DNA of 64,000 bases from Akkermansia sp. (GTDB lineage Bacteria; Verrucomicrobiota; Verrucomicrobiia; Verrucomicrobiales; Akkermansiaceae): positions 22,688 to 86,687 of the forward strand of contig JAUNRC010000002.1 of NCBI GenBank assembly GCA_030535875.1. Reading direction: 5' to 3'. The position numbers and the translations under genes were made by a program. Every line of letters starts with the position of its first letter. Position 1 is the first letter of the stretch. A model generated the notes under the pieces. The model was not told the origin of the DNA and made no database searches. It was given only the letters and a program-made list of their open reading frames with translations. Positions 8,170-16,839 of the stretch are shown in pieces.

Positions 8170-9738
8170 TTAAGCGCGTCGATTGAGGGCGGCGTTGAAA
8201 GCAGCCGTCTGTTCCTGATCGGGGATGATGTCGAGCAGGGCAAAGGTGTTGTAATCAAGCGAGTCGAGGATTTCGAAATCCGCCTCGCAATGGATGGCGT
8301 AGTACTCTGCGCCCCACAGGCGTGCAACTTCTCTCAGGTCGTAGACCGGAGGTTGAACGAGCAGGCGGTGGAGCTCGTTGTCCATACCCGGGGTGAAAGC
8401 CCGGCCTGCACCATCATTGTTCAGTACGGCGACAATTCGTTTGCCGGGCGGTAACTGGGGCAGCATGCTGGCGGCGCAGCAATCGCGCAGCAGGGCAAGG
8501 TCGCCGGTCAGGCAGCAGGCGTAGTCGGCGTCGATGCTGTTTGCCAGGAAAGCCGAAACGGTGCCGTCCGAGCCGCCGGAGCCGCTGTTGGCGCGTACGT
8601 AGTGGGTGGGAACGTGAGTTTGTGCGTAATTGTTCCAGAGCCTCATGGTTGTGGTGGAACCCAGGAAGAGCACATCGGCTATTCCGGCCTGATTAGAGAA
8701 ATAACGTACCATGGCGGCCTCGCTTTCGGGGTAGGAAAGCAGGAGCTCCTCCACTCTGCCTGCATGGCGGCGGCTGCGCTGCATGAGCGACATGGTGTCG
8801 CCGATGTGAGGGACATCACCGAGTGCTTTCATGACCTGTTCCGGTTCGCCTTCAATGACCGTACTCTTGCGGCACAGGCCGGAGAAGCCTGTGCGAGTGA
8901 CGGAGAATACTTCCGTGCCGGGCATATCTTCGAGCGCTCGCCAGAAGGCGCAGGTGGGGACATCACCTATGCGCAGAACATAGCGCGGAGCATAATCGGG
9001 CAGGATGTGGTCCGCTCCGCGCAGCATGAGCGAGGAGAGCTCTTCGCGCAATCCGCTGGCGGCATCGGCCACAACGGGTACTCGCAGGGTGCGGGCCAGC
9101 CAGATGGCCGGCTCCTGTTCGGATGGATCGAGCCCGCCGATGACGAGTACCAGCCCTTCAACGGCGCGGAAGCGTAACATCTGCGAAAGGGCTACGAGCG
9201 ACGAGCGGAAGGGGGGCGGTGACGGCGGCTCTGCGACTTCCAGTCCGGTGAAATCGCCTCCGGTGCGGGCGCTGTCATTCAGCCGGACGTTGAGGTGAAT
9301 GGGGAAACCTTCGGCGCAGCCGGCAGTCAGGTCCGGTAGGTCCGAAACGGAGCAGGGCAGCTCAATTTCAATGGTCGGCGCATAGATGCCGAACAGCCCT
9401 TCCGTCTCGATATGACCGGGAGCGCCGGAGCCGCCGGCGTTTTCCCGATTTTCAACGGTGATGACGATGAGGGGGCGGCGCTGATAGTAAGCCTCGACCA
9501 CTGCCGGAGCCAGAGCGGTTGCAGAGGCACCGTTGCCGGCGACCACGGCAACCGGACGGGCCGTTGCCTGCATGCGTCCCAGCGCGAAGTAGGCGGCTGT
9601 GCGCTCATCTGCCTGGCTCCATCTGTGAACTACGGGGCATTGTGCCAGTGTGGTGAGCAAGGGGGCATTCAATTCACCGGGGCAGCAAATCCATTCTGCC
9701 ACGCCGGCGGTTGCACAGCATGAGATGAGGCTTTTCAT
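8170..9738 (-). CDS. Divergent MenD-like thiamine-diphosphate enzyme (possible SEPHCHC synthase)
   Basis: 522 residues with the three-domain layout of ThDP enzymes. The N-terminal domain resembles MenD, which joins isochorismate and 2-oxoglutarate in menaquinone synthesis. It has a CPGELNAPLLT segment at about 19-29, the catalytic-type glutamate E45 in ADERTAAYFALG, and GNGASATALAPAVVEA. The C-terminal ThDP-binding segment follows the pattern GDLALLRD through to NNDGAGRAF. Substrate-binding arginines that I recall in E. coli MenD (GSRS near residue 33, NRGASGIDG near 395) are replaced here (GELN and NSGSGGSDG). It could be a drifted MenD or a different carboligase. Lies 11 bp downstream of the SanA-like gene in the same operon; no other men genes are in the window. 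Confidence 0.65.
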   Translation of the reverse strand: MKSLISCCATAGVAEWICCPGELNAPLLTTLAQCPVVHRWSQADERTAAYFALGRMQATARPVAVVAGNGASATALAPAVVEAYYQRRPLIVITVENRENAGGSGAPGHIETEGLFGIYAPTIEIELPCSVSDLPDLTAGCAEGFPIHLNVRLNDSARTGGDFTGLEVAEPPSPPPFRSSLVALSQMLRFRAVEGLVLVIGGLDPSEQEPAIWLARTLRVPVVADAASGLREELSSLMLRGADHILPDYAPRYVLRIGDVPTCAFWRALEDMPGTEVFSVTRTGFSGLCRKSTVIEGEPEQVMKALGDVPHIGDTMSLMQRSRRHAGRVEELLLSYPESEAAMVRYFSNQAGIADVLFLGSTTTMRLWNNYAQTHVPTHYVRANSGSGGSDGTVSAFLANSIDADYACCLTGDLALLRDCCAASMLPQLPPGKRIVAVLNNDGAGRAFTPGMDNELHRLLVQPPVYDLREVARLWGAEYYAIHCEADFEILDSLDYNTFALLDIIPDQEQTAAFNAALNRRA

Positions 9739-9749
9739 AGTGACGTGAT

Positions 9750-10430
9750 TCAGTACGGCAGGGGTTCTTGTTTGCCCAGATGATGGGGAGTGCGGTCGGA
9801 GATGAAGTCGTAGACCATCGCAACGCGGGCTGCACGTTCACGCAGGTAGGCCCTCATGCGGGCACTGCGGGTAATGGCAAATTGCGGGGCATTGAGCCCT
9901 TCGGCATCGATTCCCAGATGACGGGCAATAGCTACTGCTCGTTCGGCATGGCTCTCCTGACTGACGATGATGAGGCGGTCGGCTCCGAATATTTTTTTTG
10001 CTCGGGCTACGGAGTCGTATGTGCAGATGCCGGCGAAATCGCACACGATGCGCTCAGCCGGTACACCCATTTCGATGAGGGTTCGCTTCATATCGCGCGG
10101 CTCATTGTAACTCATGGAGCGATTGTCGCCCGAGACGATAAGACAGCGCACCCGTCCGCTTTTCCAAAGAGCTGCTGCGGCTTCCATTCTTTTGATAAAG
10201 AAATAGTTGCGGTGCCCTCGGCGTATGTACTTGGAGCACCCCAGTACCAGCCCGACGGAATCGGGGCGGCATTCATCGGGCGTATCGTGGCATTTGCCGC
10301 CGCTCAGGGCCATGGTCCAGCCCTCAGCTATGCCCTGACAGAGCAGACCGCACACAAACAGCCCGCACATCACCCACAGGAGGCGCAGTAAGTGCTTTCG
10401 GAGTCGGGGATGGCCGGCTGGGAGCTTCAT
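9750..10430 (-). CDS. SanA/YdcF-like DUF218 envelope protein
   Basis: 226 residues. A single N-terminal membrane anchor (about residues 14-35) is followed by a periplasmic DUF218 domain with the motifs VGLVLGCSKY, VRCLIVSGDN, an EPRDMKRTLIEMGVPAERIVCD-type block and LIIVSQESHAERAVAIARHLG. E. coli SanA is needed for envelope barrier function and vancomycin exclusion at high temperature; the biochemical activity of the family is unresolved. Gaps of 10 bp upstream and 11 bp downstream place it in an operon with the epimerase and the MenD-like gene. Confidence 0.85.
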   Translation of the reverse strand: MKLPAGHPRLRKHLLRLLWVMCGLFVCGLLCQGIAEGWTMALSGGKCHDTPDECRPDSVGLVLGCSKYIRRGHRNYFFIKRMEAAAALWKSGRVRCLIVSGDNRSMSYNEPRDMKRTLIEMGVPAERIVCDFAGICTYDSVARAKKIFGADRLIIVSQESHAERAVAIARHLGIDAEGLNAPQFAITRSARMRAYLRERAARVAMVYDFISDRTPHHLGKQEPLPY

Positions 10431-10440
10431 CGGAGTGGGA

Positions 10441-11289
10441 TTAGGAGATGGAAATTACCTGAATGCGGGTGGTCATGGTGTGGGTCTCTCCGCAGCGCAG
10501 CATGATATTTTCGGCCGGTACGGCCGTCGTCTCGACCGCGAGGAATCCTCGTGCGGCTTCCGCTCCGAGGTCATTCATGCCGGCAGCCAGTTCGGCGCCG
10601 GGGTTCCAGACGACGGCGGAACCGGAACCGGCGCGGCAGATGCGGATGCTGCGCTCCCAAGCCGGGTCGTGAATGGTGATTTCCTGTTCTTCGGCGACGG
10701 GGTGGTAAATGCGGTCGATGTGACCGGCGGGGATGAGGGGGTCTTCGCAGTGGGGTACGGCATCGGCGGCGAACTCGGTGAAGTCGCATTCCTCCAGTCC
10801 GGTAATGGCTACTTGCTCGTAATCACTTACGGCAAAGTAGGTGTGCATGGCGGCGGAGAAGGGCATGGTGCGCTGTACATCCAGAGTGAGCAGGGTAATC
10901 ATGAGCTCCTTGCCCAGTTCGATGATGACGGCTCCGCTGGGCATGAGTTCTTTTTCCGGCGGCAGAGCCAGGACAATCTTGACCGTGCCGTCCTCGAGTT
11001 CTTCGGTCGAGGCGTGCTGCCAGGTGGAAATGCGGGCAACTCCGTGCGAGGGCAGGGTGGCATCTTCCGTATTTTTACCGAACCAAGGCCAGCACAGAGG
11101 AATGCCGCCGCGCAGGGCTTTGCCCTGTTGGAATACCGCCTGCGGACTCATGAAAATGACGGGCATGTGACCGGTGGGGGTCCATTGCAGAACTTGTGCA
11201 CCGTAGAGAGAAATCTCGGCTTTGCACAGTTCCGTGCTCACTCGCAGGATGGGGAAATCGCGTCCGTAGGGGTATTCCGTGGTAATCAT
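10441..11289 (-). CDS. D-hexose-6-phosphate mutarotase (YeaD-like aldose epimerase)
   Basis: Predicted cytosolic enzyme that interconverts alpha and beta anomers of hexose-6-phosphates. 282 residues from the ATG at 11289; the open frame upstream is non-conserved. The family signature GGIPLCWPWFG, the SHGVAR histidine and the MHTYFAVSD histidine of the galactose-mutarotase-like fold are present. The ATG sits just 3' of an AT-rich stretch and lacks a Shine-Dalgarno sequence. An 83-bp gap separates it from tetR upstream, so it may have its own promoter while sharing transcripts with sanA and the menD-like gene. Confidence 0.88.
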   Translation of the reverse strand: MITTEYPYGRDFPILRVSTELCKAEISLYGAQVLQWTPTGHMPVIFMSPQAVFQQGKALRGGIPLCWPWFGKNTEDATLPSHGVARISTWQHASTEELEDGTVKIVLALPPEKELMPSGAVIIELGKELMITLLTLDVQRTMPFSAAMHTYFAVSDYEQVAITGLEECDFTEFAADAVPHCEDPLIPAGHIDRIYHPVAEEQEITIHDPAWERSIRICRAGSGSAVVWNPGAELAAGMNDLGAEAARGFLAVETTAVPAENIMLRCGETHTMTTRIQVISIS

Positions 11290-11372
11290 GGTAAACTGAT
11301 TTGATGTGTCGTTATGGTAGCAGATTGAATCTTGCTTGTCGAGTAAACAATGGCGCGATGTCAGGGCTGCCG

Positions 11373-11999
11373 TCAGTCTTGTCTTCCTGTGTAGGTTCGC
11401 AGGAGGGCTACGGTGTCCGCCGCTAATCGACGAATGGCCGGTTCTTTGCCGTGAATGGCGGGCAATCCCCACAGCGTGAAGTCATTGTGCGCAACGATGT
11501 TGAAGTACATGCCGCGCAGGCAGGTCAGGCACCACAGCCAATCGGCCCGTTGCATGTTCGGAAAATGGGCTCGCACGGCTTCCTGCCATTCTTCCTGTGC
11601 GTAGGAGTAGTGCGATTCGTACACATCGCGCGTCAGTTCCGGGGATTCGTAGCCCATTTTGTTGAGGAAACAGAGAACTTCCTCACCGCCGGCAACGGTG
11701 GAGTCTTGCCAGCGGGTGATGGGGGCTGCGAGCCAGGAGTAGATGAGCTCTTCCACATCGCCGCCGGGGAGGCTTTCTCTCAGAGCTTCCAGACATACGG
11801 CGTTGTATTGCTCGGAGATGTAGGCAAGCGTGTCGCGGTAGAGGTCGGCTTTGTTGCCGAAGTGATATCGGATGAGGCCGATGTTGACGTTTGCCTCGTT
11901 GGCAATTTCACGCATGGCTGCACCATCGAAGCCCAGACGGGTGAACTGGGCAATGGCGGCGCGCATAATTTGCGCCTTGGTGGAGTCGGATTTACTCAT
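11373..11999 (-). CDS. TetR-family transcriptional regulator
   Basis: 208 residues from the ATG at 11999. The N-terminal helix-turn-helix (about residues 10-55) has the typical pattern AQFTRLGFDGAAMREIA, then NVNIGLIRYHFGNKADLY. The C-terminal half is a CerR/YbiH-like ligand-binding domain rich in tryptophan. Its start overlaps the stop of the upstream thioredoxin-fold lipoprotein by 8 bases, so the two are translationally coupled, and the regulator may control its own operon. Ligand unknown. Confidence 0.88.
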   Translation of the reverse strand: MSKSDSTKAQIMRAAIAQFTRLGFDGAAMREIANEANVNIGLIRYHFGNKADLYRDTLAYISEQYNAVCLEALRESLPGGDVEELIYSWLAAPITRWQDSTVAGGEEVLCFLNKMGYESPELTRDVYESHYSYAQEEWQEAVRAHFPNMQRADWLWCLTCLRGMYFNIVAHNDFTLWGLPAIHGKEPAIRRLAADTVALLRTYTGRQD

Positions 12000-12948
12000 G
12001 GGCGTGCTCGGCTCCGGGCTTGTTGTTGTCGGCAATGTTGTCGAGGTAGTTGACATCTTCATCGCAGAAGACTGCCAGTCGGGTGCGCGACACGCGTCCG
12101 CCGGGTTCGCGGAGGTAGACGGCTTCTTTCTCTTCATCGTAGCGTTGGAGCTTGGCAAAGAGTTTGACCCCCTTGCGCGAAGTCCAGTCGCGGTACCCTT
12201 TTTCCCTCAGATTATCCTTGTATTCTTTGTAGCTTTTTTCAGCACTTTCGACCCCGTCGATGATGGTTCGCTCCACTTCGCCGATAAATCCGCTGTAACC
12301 ATCGATGGTGGCGGTGATTTTTCCGCGAGGGCAGATGATGACGATGCCGGGTATGCGGCTCAGTCCATACCTGCGGGCAAGATTGTTGATGGAGGATGGG
12401 CTGTAACGACTGTTGCCGGCGGAGGTTTCGTCCATGCCGGCTCCGCTGTCAAGTTTCACCCGGACTACTCGGTCTTTGCACCAAACGTCAAATTTGGCGG
12501 TTTCGAGTAGTTGATTGCCGACGGTCTTGCTCTTGGGGCTTGTGACGGAGTTGTGGAACCAGATAATGAGCGGGTGGCCTTCCCGACGAGCCAGTTTGAT
12601 GCCGCGGCCCAGATTGTCCAGCCAGCCGTTACCTTGTCGGCGGTTTTCGAAAGCAGCGGTCAGCCCCGGGATGTCGGCATGAGGGTTGTCGGGGTCGGTC
12701 CAGATGAGCTCGCCCTCGGCACCGTTGTCTATATTTTTAAGCTCTTCTTCGGTCGTGACTTTCATGGTTTCGGCTCCCAGACCGCCTCCGCCCGGCAGGA
12801 GCGGGTTGGCGGAGAAGCCTGCCAGTTCGCTGCCGGTTTCGGATGTGAGCGGATTGTCCGGGCGCTCTTCAATCTCCTCACGAGTTGTACAGGCTGCGAG
12901 GAACAGACCGCAGGCAATGACTGTAAGACGTAGGGGCAGTTCGGTCAT
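11992..12948 (-). CDS. Lipoprotein with thioredoxin-like fold and SHD1 (SLA1 homology) domain
   Basis: 318 residues from the ATG at 12948. The lipoprotein signal ends LFLAAC at about residues 14-19. A low-complexity linker leads into a thioredoxin-like domain (about 110-235): HPLIIWFHNS, then SRIPGIVIICPRGK, which contains the cis-proline. The usual CxxC is absent (SPKS occupies the site), so it is unlikely to be a disulfide reductase. The C-terminal ~55 residues (RDWTSRKG through AVYLREPGGRVSRTRLAVFCDED) match the SLA1 homology domain 1 pattern that is common in Planctomycetes and Verrucomicrobia surface proteins. Downstream of mazG by 32 bp and coupled to tetR. Confidence 0.75.
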   Translation of the reverse strand: MTELPLRLTVIACGLFLAACTTREEIEERPDNPLTSETGSELAGFSANPLLPGGGGLGAETMKVTTEEELKNIDNGAEGELIWTDPDNPHADIPGLTAAFENRRQGNGWLDNLGRGIKLARREGHPLIIWFHNSVTSPKSKTVGNQLLETAKFDVWCKDRVVRVKLDSGAGMDETSAGNSRYSPSSINNLARRYGLSRIPGIVIICPRGKITATIDGYSGFIGEVERTIIDGVESAEKSYKEYKDNLREKGYRDWTSRKGVKLFAKLQRYDEEKEAVYLREPGGRVSRTRLAVFCDEDVNYLDNIADNNKPGAEHAHE

Positions 12949-12980
12949 GACGTATATCCGAGGGCGGGAATGAGGTCGGG

Positions 12981-13799
12981 TCAGTGCAGGGTCGCTTTGG
13001 CTTGTTGCCAAGCGTTCTCCATCTGTTCGGCTGTGGCCTCTTCGAGTGTGAGTCCTTGCTCGCGGAGGATGCGTTCCAGCAGGTTGAAACGCTTTTCAAA
13101 CTTGCGGTTAGCGGCATCGAGTGCGACCTCCGGGTCGATTTTTCGGCGACGACAGAGGTTGACGGTGGTGAAGAGAAGATCTCCGAGTTCTTCTTCCACT
13201 CGCGGGTCGTTATCGGGCAGGGGGAGTGTGTCGGCCACCTCGGCTGTTTCTTCCCGAATTTTTTCAATTACACCGGCGTGGTCGGGCCAATCAAAGCCTA
13301 CTTTGGCAACTTTTTTGGTGATCTTGAAGGCCTTGAGCATGGCGGGCAACCCCTTGCCGCAATTTTGCAGGTAGGGCTTGTCCTCGATGGATTGCTCGCG
13401 GCGTTTGATGGCATCCCACTGGGTGAGCACGCCTTCGCTGGTGCTGACATCGGATGTGCCGAAAACATGGGGGTGACGGCGTACCATTTTGTCGCTTAAA
13501 TCGCAGGCAACATCCGCGAGGGTGAAGCCGGCTTCGCTGTTCTCAGCCGCCAGTTCCGCATGGAAGAGGACTTGCAGCAGCACGTCGCCCAGCTCTTCGC
13601 GCAGGTGCGCCCAATCCTTAGCTTTGATGGCATCGATGCACTCGTAGGATTCCTCAATGAGATTGGGAATAAGACTTTCGTGGGTTTGCTCCGCATCCCA
13701 GGGGCAACCGCCCGGAGCTCGCAGTCGGTGCATGACGGCAATCGCTCGCTCGAGTTGCCGCTCCGGCTCGCGGCAGTTAATCATTTCGTTGTCGGTCAT
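12981..13799 (-). CDS. mazG: Nucleoside triphosphate pyrophosphohydrolase MazG
   Basis: Hydrolyses NTPs and dNTPs to the monophosphates and pyrophosphate, a house-cleaning and ppGpp-related activity. 272 residues with two tandem MazG domains. The first begins RLRAPGGCPWDAEQTHESL and carries the metal-binding EESYE and EELGDVLLQ motifs; the second has EETAEVADTL and EEELGDLLF. The length is as expected for the E. coli-type two-domain enzyme. The ATG overlaps the stop of the upstream 97-residue gene in an ATGA arrangement. Confidence 0.95.
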   Translation of the reverse strand: MTDNEMINCREPERQLERAIAVMHRLRAPGGCPWDAEQTHESLIPNLIEESYECIDAIKAKDWAHLREELGDVLLQVLFHAELAAENSEAGFTLADVACDLSDKMVRRHPHVFGTSDVSTSEGVLTQWDAIKRREQSIEDKPYLQNCGKGLPAMLKAFKITKKVAKVGFDWPDHAGVIEKIREETAEVADTLPLPDNDPRVEEELGDLLFTTVNLCRRRKIDPEVALDAANRKFEKRFNLLERILREQGLTLEEATAEQMENAWQQAKATLH

Positions 13800-14089
13800 T
13801 TCTTGCGCTGGTCACGACGTTCATTGGTGGCCTTGCCGGCCAGGATGTCATCGATGTGCTCGATGAGGCTCCACGATACACGGCGGCGCTGGTACTTACG
13901 CCAGAGGAGTTCGCGCAGGGTCTGCCAGATTTCTTCGGTGAACTCAGCCGGCTCCGGCTCGACTTCATCTTTCATGGCTCGACCGACTTTCGGGGTGCAG
14001 GTGAGCTGCCACCATCCGCCGAAGTGGCGGGCCTCGTAGACGACCTTGTTGCCGTCGGCATCCTTGTCTTTCCAGGAAAAGCTTTCCAT
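13796..14089 (-). CDS. Conserved-looking small protein, unknown function
   Basis: 97 residues, tryptophan- and charge-rich, without a signal or membrane segment (for example GGWWQLTCTPKVGRAM and FTEEIWQTLRELLWRKY). I do not recognise the family. Its 4-base overlap with mazG and 27-bp gap from the preceding secreted-protein gene show it belongs to the operon, so it is expressed whenever mazG is. Confidence 0.7.
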   Translation of the reverse strand: MESFSWKDKDADGNKVVYEARHFGGWWQLTCTPKVGRAMKDEVEPEPAEFTEEIWQTLRELLWRKYQRRRVSWSLIEHIDDILAGKATNERRDQRKK

Positions 14090-14116
14090 AAATCTGTTTG
14101 GTTCGGGGTGCGAATA

Positions 14117-14644
14117 TCAGCGGCGATTGCCGTTAGCCCTCAGCGAGCGGTGAGCCTTCGAGACATCTTCGGTGAGGGTAGGGGCGAGGTTGTGGGCGGG
14201 GCCGCTTGTGTTGAGTGAAATGATGAGCGGCTTGGCTCGGTTGCCGCCGGCATCGTAGCGGTAGATGACTCGCTGCACGAGTTTGTTGTCGGGGTGGGAG
14301 AACATGCGCTCTTCAATCAGTCGGGCGCGGCTGTCGTAACCATAGGCTACTTTGTAGATGGGTTTACGCTCGCTGTTGTAAATGACGCATGCTACCAACT
14401 GACCGAACTCACCCTCTGTATAGTCGTTAATGGCGGCCAGTCGGCCGCTGGCCGTGTAGGTGGCACAGCGCATGCCGCGCCAGCCCATTTGTCGCTTGTA
14501 CACGGCTCGTGAGCCGTCAGGATGGCGCATCACGCGTACCAAATCGCGGTCTTCGTTTATCAGATCGGGGCTTTGCGCCGGGCTCTGCATGGAAAGTAGC
14601 AGACATGCACACAGGAGCAGCCACCTGAAGGGGGTCGTGTTCAT
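14117..14644 (-). CDS. Secreted protein with YD-repeat-like strands, unknown function
   Basis: 175 residues with an N-terminal signal peptide ending near MQSPAQS. The mature part contains short repeated tyrosine-rich strands (AVYKRQMGWRG, ATYTASGRLAAIND, KVAYGYDSRARLIEERMF, VIYRYDAGGN) reminiscent of RHS/YD-repeat or toxin-wrapper strands, but too few for a full RHS protein. It is the first gene of the minus-strand run towards mazG and starts 6 bases after a -10 element. Confidence 0.7.
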   Translation of the reverse strand: MNTTPFRWLLLCACLLLSMQSPAQSPDLINEDRDLVRVMRHPDGSRAVYKRQMGWRGMRCATYTASGRLAAINDYTEGEFGQLVACVIYNSERKPIYKVAYGYDSRARLIEERMFSHPDNKLVQRVIYRYDAGGNRAKPLIISLNTSGPAHNLAPTLTEDVSKAHRSLRANGNRR

Positions 14645-14650
14645 GCCTGT

Positions 14651-14679
14651 ATTCTACTATCATGCCCTTGTGATTGCAA
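14651..14679 (-). promoter_or_regulatory. Leaderless promoter of the mazG operon
   Basis: Minus strand TTGCAA (14674-14679), exactly 17 bp, TAGAAT (14651-14656), then 6 bases to the ATG at 14644. Divergent to, and slightly upstream of, the ispH promoter. Confidence 0.75.
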
Positions 14680-14710
14680 GTGCTAAGTATGGCGTACCCG
14701 GCCATTTTTC

Positions 14711-14739
14711 TTGACACTTGCCGTGCGTAAAGGCACAAT
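14711..14739 (+). promoter_or_regulatory. Leaderless promoter of ispH
   Basis: TTGACA (14711-14716), 17-bp spacer, CACAAT (14734-14739), then 6 bases to the ATG at 14746. Confidence 0.7.
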
Positions 14740-14745
14740 GGAGCC

Positions 14746-15945
14746 ATGACTAGCAAAAAGACCATCAATGTGCGACGCCCTGAGGTGATGGCGCGCGTGC
14801 GCGAAAAGGTGCAGCAGTACCAAAGTGAGCTGGTGGAGTCCATTCGGGCGAATGGAGATGTGCTGCGCCTGCCCTCGCTGGAGTTGCACTTGGCATCGGC
14901 CTTCGGTTTTTGCGATGGTGTGAAACGAGCCATCGAAATTGCATACGCGACGTGCAGCATGTTTGAAGGGCGTCGCATCTGGCTGATTGGGGAGATTATC
15001 CACAATCCCGTGGTCAATGCCGACTTGGATGTCATGGGCTTGCGCCACTTGCCCTGGGATTTGAAGTCTCCTTTATATGATGAATTGAAAACTGATGATG
15101 TGGTGATTATGCCGGCTTTCGGGGGGTCGGTAGCCATGCGTCGTTTGCTCGATGAAAAGGGGGTGAATCTTGTGGATTCGACCTGTGGGAATGTTATCCG
15201 TGTGTGGCAAAAGGTTCGCAATTATGCTCGCATGGGGATTACCAGCGTGATTCACGGTAAAGCTAAGCACGAGGAGAGTCAGGCAACAGCCTCGCATTCT
15301 CAGGGGGATGATGGTAAAGGGAATTATATTGTGATTTTTAATGAGGACGATGCCCGATTGCTCTGCGATTATATCTTGGGGCGAGGCGACAAAGCAGCGT
15401 TTATGGCTCATTTTGCAAGTAGTTGTTCGGAGGGCTTTGACCCTGATATTCATTTGGCAGAGATGGGGATGGCTAACCAGACGACTATGTTGAAGAGCGA
15501 GACGGCACGCATTCAGTCTATGTTGCGGGCGGCGGTGACGGAGCGAGACGGCGATGACAGCCGCTTTCATGCTTTCGATACCATTTGCGGCGCTACTCAG
15601 GATCGTCAGAATGCACTTTTTGAGCTGCTTGATAAGCCGCTTGAGGCGATGTTTATTATCGGTGGGTACAATAGTTCCAATACTACTCACTTGGCTCATA
15701 TTGCGGCGCGTAAGATGCCGGTGTTTTTCGTTGAGTCGGCTGATTGTCTGTTGAGTCTCAGTCGCATTCGTGCTTTCAATCTTAAGGAAAAGAAGGAGGT
15801 GGAGATGGCTCTTCCCGCAGAGGCTCTTCAGCGAGAGCGTCCGTGGCGCATTGGTGTGACAGCCGGAGCCTCCTGCCCGGCTAATGTGATTGAGCAGGTT
15901 ATTCGCCGCTTAGCTGAGCTGCGAGGTGATTCGTTGCCTGTATAA
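14746..15945 (+). CDS. ispH: 4-hydroxy-3-methylbut-2-enyl diphosphate reductase
   Basis: Last step of the MEP pathway: an iron-sulfur enzyme that reduces HMBPP to IPP and DMAPP. 399 residues, longer than E. coli IspH (316) and like the long type found in cyanobacteria and some Verrucomicrobiota. The three cluster cysteines are C56 (GFCDGV), C147 (DSTCGN) and C281 (DTICGATQ). The substrate-handling residues H86 (IIHNPV), H175/E177 (KHEES) and the NQTTM threonine are also present. The N-terminal ~45 residues precede the catalytic core. The neighbouring operon at 36-41 kb supplies ispA, which uses its products. Transcription is predicted to be leaderless. Confidence 0.95.
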   Translation: MTSKKTINVRRPEVMARVREKVQQYQSELVESIRANGDVLRLPSLELHLASAFGFCDGVKRAIEIAYATCSMFEGRRIWLIGEIIHNPVVNADLDVMGLRHLPWDLKSPLYDELKTDDVVIMPAFGGSVAMRRLLDEKGVNLVDSTCGNVIRVWQKVRNYARMGITSVIHGKAKHEESQATASHSQGDDGKGNYIVIFNEDDARLLCDYILGRGDKAAFMAHFASSCSEGFDPDIHLAEMGMANQTTMLKSETARIQSMLRAAVTERDGDDSRFHAFDTICGATQDRQNALFELLDKPLEAMFIIGGYNSSNTTHLAHIAARKMPVFFVESADCLLSLSRIRAFNLKEKKEVEMALPAEALQRERPWRIGVTAGASCPANVIEQVIRRLAELRGDSLPV

Positions 15946-16003
15946 TGCGACGGCCTCTTCGTAACTACGTTATTTTCGTAGACTGTTTTTCGGTAATAAA
16001 AAG

Positions 16004-16028
16004 GCGCTCAGAGCATGGCTCTGAGCGC
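16004..16028. terminator. Terminator between ispH and the pseudopilin gene
   Basis: Perfect 11-bp stem (GCGCTCAGAGC / GCTCTGAGCGC, 3-base loop). On the minus strand it is followed by a T-run, so it mainly ends the pilin gene transcript; it may also stop ispH readthrough. Confidence 0.85.
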
Positions 16029-16057
16029 TGATTTGATAATTGAAGTTATCGGGAGCT

Positions 16058-16813
16058 TTACAGGTCGGGAGTGACGATGATGTAGTCAGGCGAGGTATCG
16101 CGACCCTTCTTGGTCTCGGGGAAGGGAGTGTAATCTTTATCGAACACGCTCTTGGTGTCGTCCTCGGCGTGCTCGGTAAGCTTCTCCTTAAGGTCGGTGA
16201 CGGAGCCGTCGGTCTTTACCATGAAAGCGTGAGCGTAGAAAAGATCACGATTGAACATGAGCTTGTCGCCGGTGTAGGGAGTCATGGTGGAGGGCACGCA
16301 ACTGAATGCCAGCGGGGTGCTGGTGCCGGCTACGGAGCGGCGACCGGGAGCATCGTCGGGGTTGCTGCTCTCCTTGCGGAGCACGTAAGCGAAGGCATTC
16401 TCACCCTTGGTAAGAGCCTGACCGTTGGCGAACTTGCCATCGGGTTCCTTCGTGCCGCCGTGCTTAGCAAAGAAAGTGCTCTCGGTGGGGTTGCCCTTGT
16501 AGAAAAGTTGGCGGAAGTAGCAGTTGGCCTTGTCGCCCTTAAGTTCGCCGAAGTTGTACTCGGAGTTGCGCTCATCCTCGAGCAGGGCATCAGCCGTGGC
16601 ATCGCAGGGATATGCGCCGTTCTCCTGATTGAAAGTCAGCAGGAGCTTCTGAATCTGACCCAGATTTTGGCTTGCCTGCTGGCGGTCACCATCGTTCATG
16701 TGCTCCATAATGGGGCCGTAACCTACGGCTGCAAGCGAGGCAAGGATGGCGATAACCACCATAAGCTCAATCAGGGTGAAACCCTTCTTCTGTCGGTTAA
16801 GTTGAATTTTCAT
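16058..16813 (-). CDS. Type II secretion/type IV pilin-like prepilin
   Basis: 251 residues from the ATG at 16813. A short basic leader precedes the prepilin peptidase site KKG/FTLIELMVVIAILA (residues 9-23), with the conserved Glu five residues after the cleavage point. One hydrophobic helix follows, then a soluble globular domain with cysteines, as in Verrucomicrobia pseudopilins encoded away from a secretion cluster. It has its own promoter and a strong terminator, and no pilus assembly genes are nearby, so its partner machinery lies elsewhere. Confidence 0.88.
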   Translation of the reverse strand: MKIQLNRQKKGFTLIELMVVIAILASLAAVGYGPIMEHMNDGDRQQASQNLGQIQKLLLTFNQENGAYPCDATADALLEDERNSEYNFGELKGDKANCYFRQLFYKGNPTESTFFAKHGGTKEPDGKFANGQALTKGENAFAYVLRKESSNPDDAPGRRSVAGTSTPLAFSCVPSTMTPYTGDKLMFNRDLFYAHAFMVKTDGSVTDLKEKLTEHAEDDTKSVFDKDYTPFPETKKGRDTSPDYIIVTPDL

Positions 16814-16839
16814 GCTATATGCGTTGTGTTGACTTCTTA

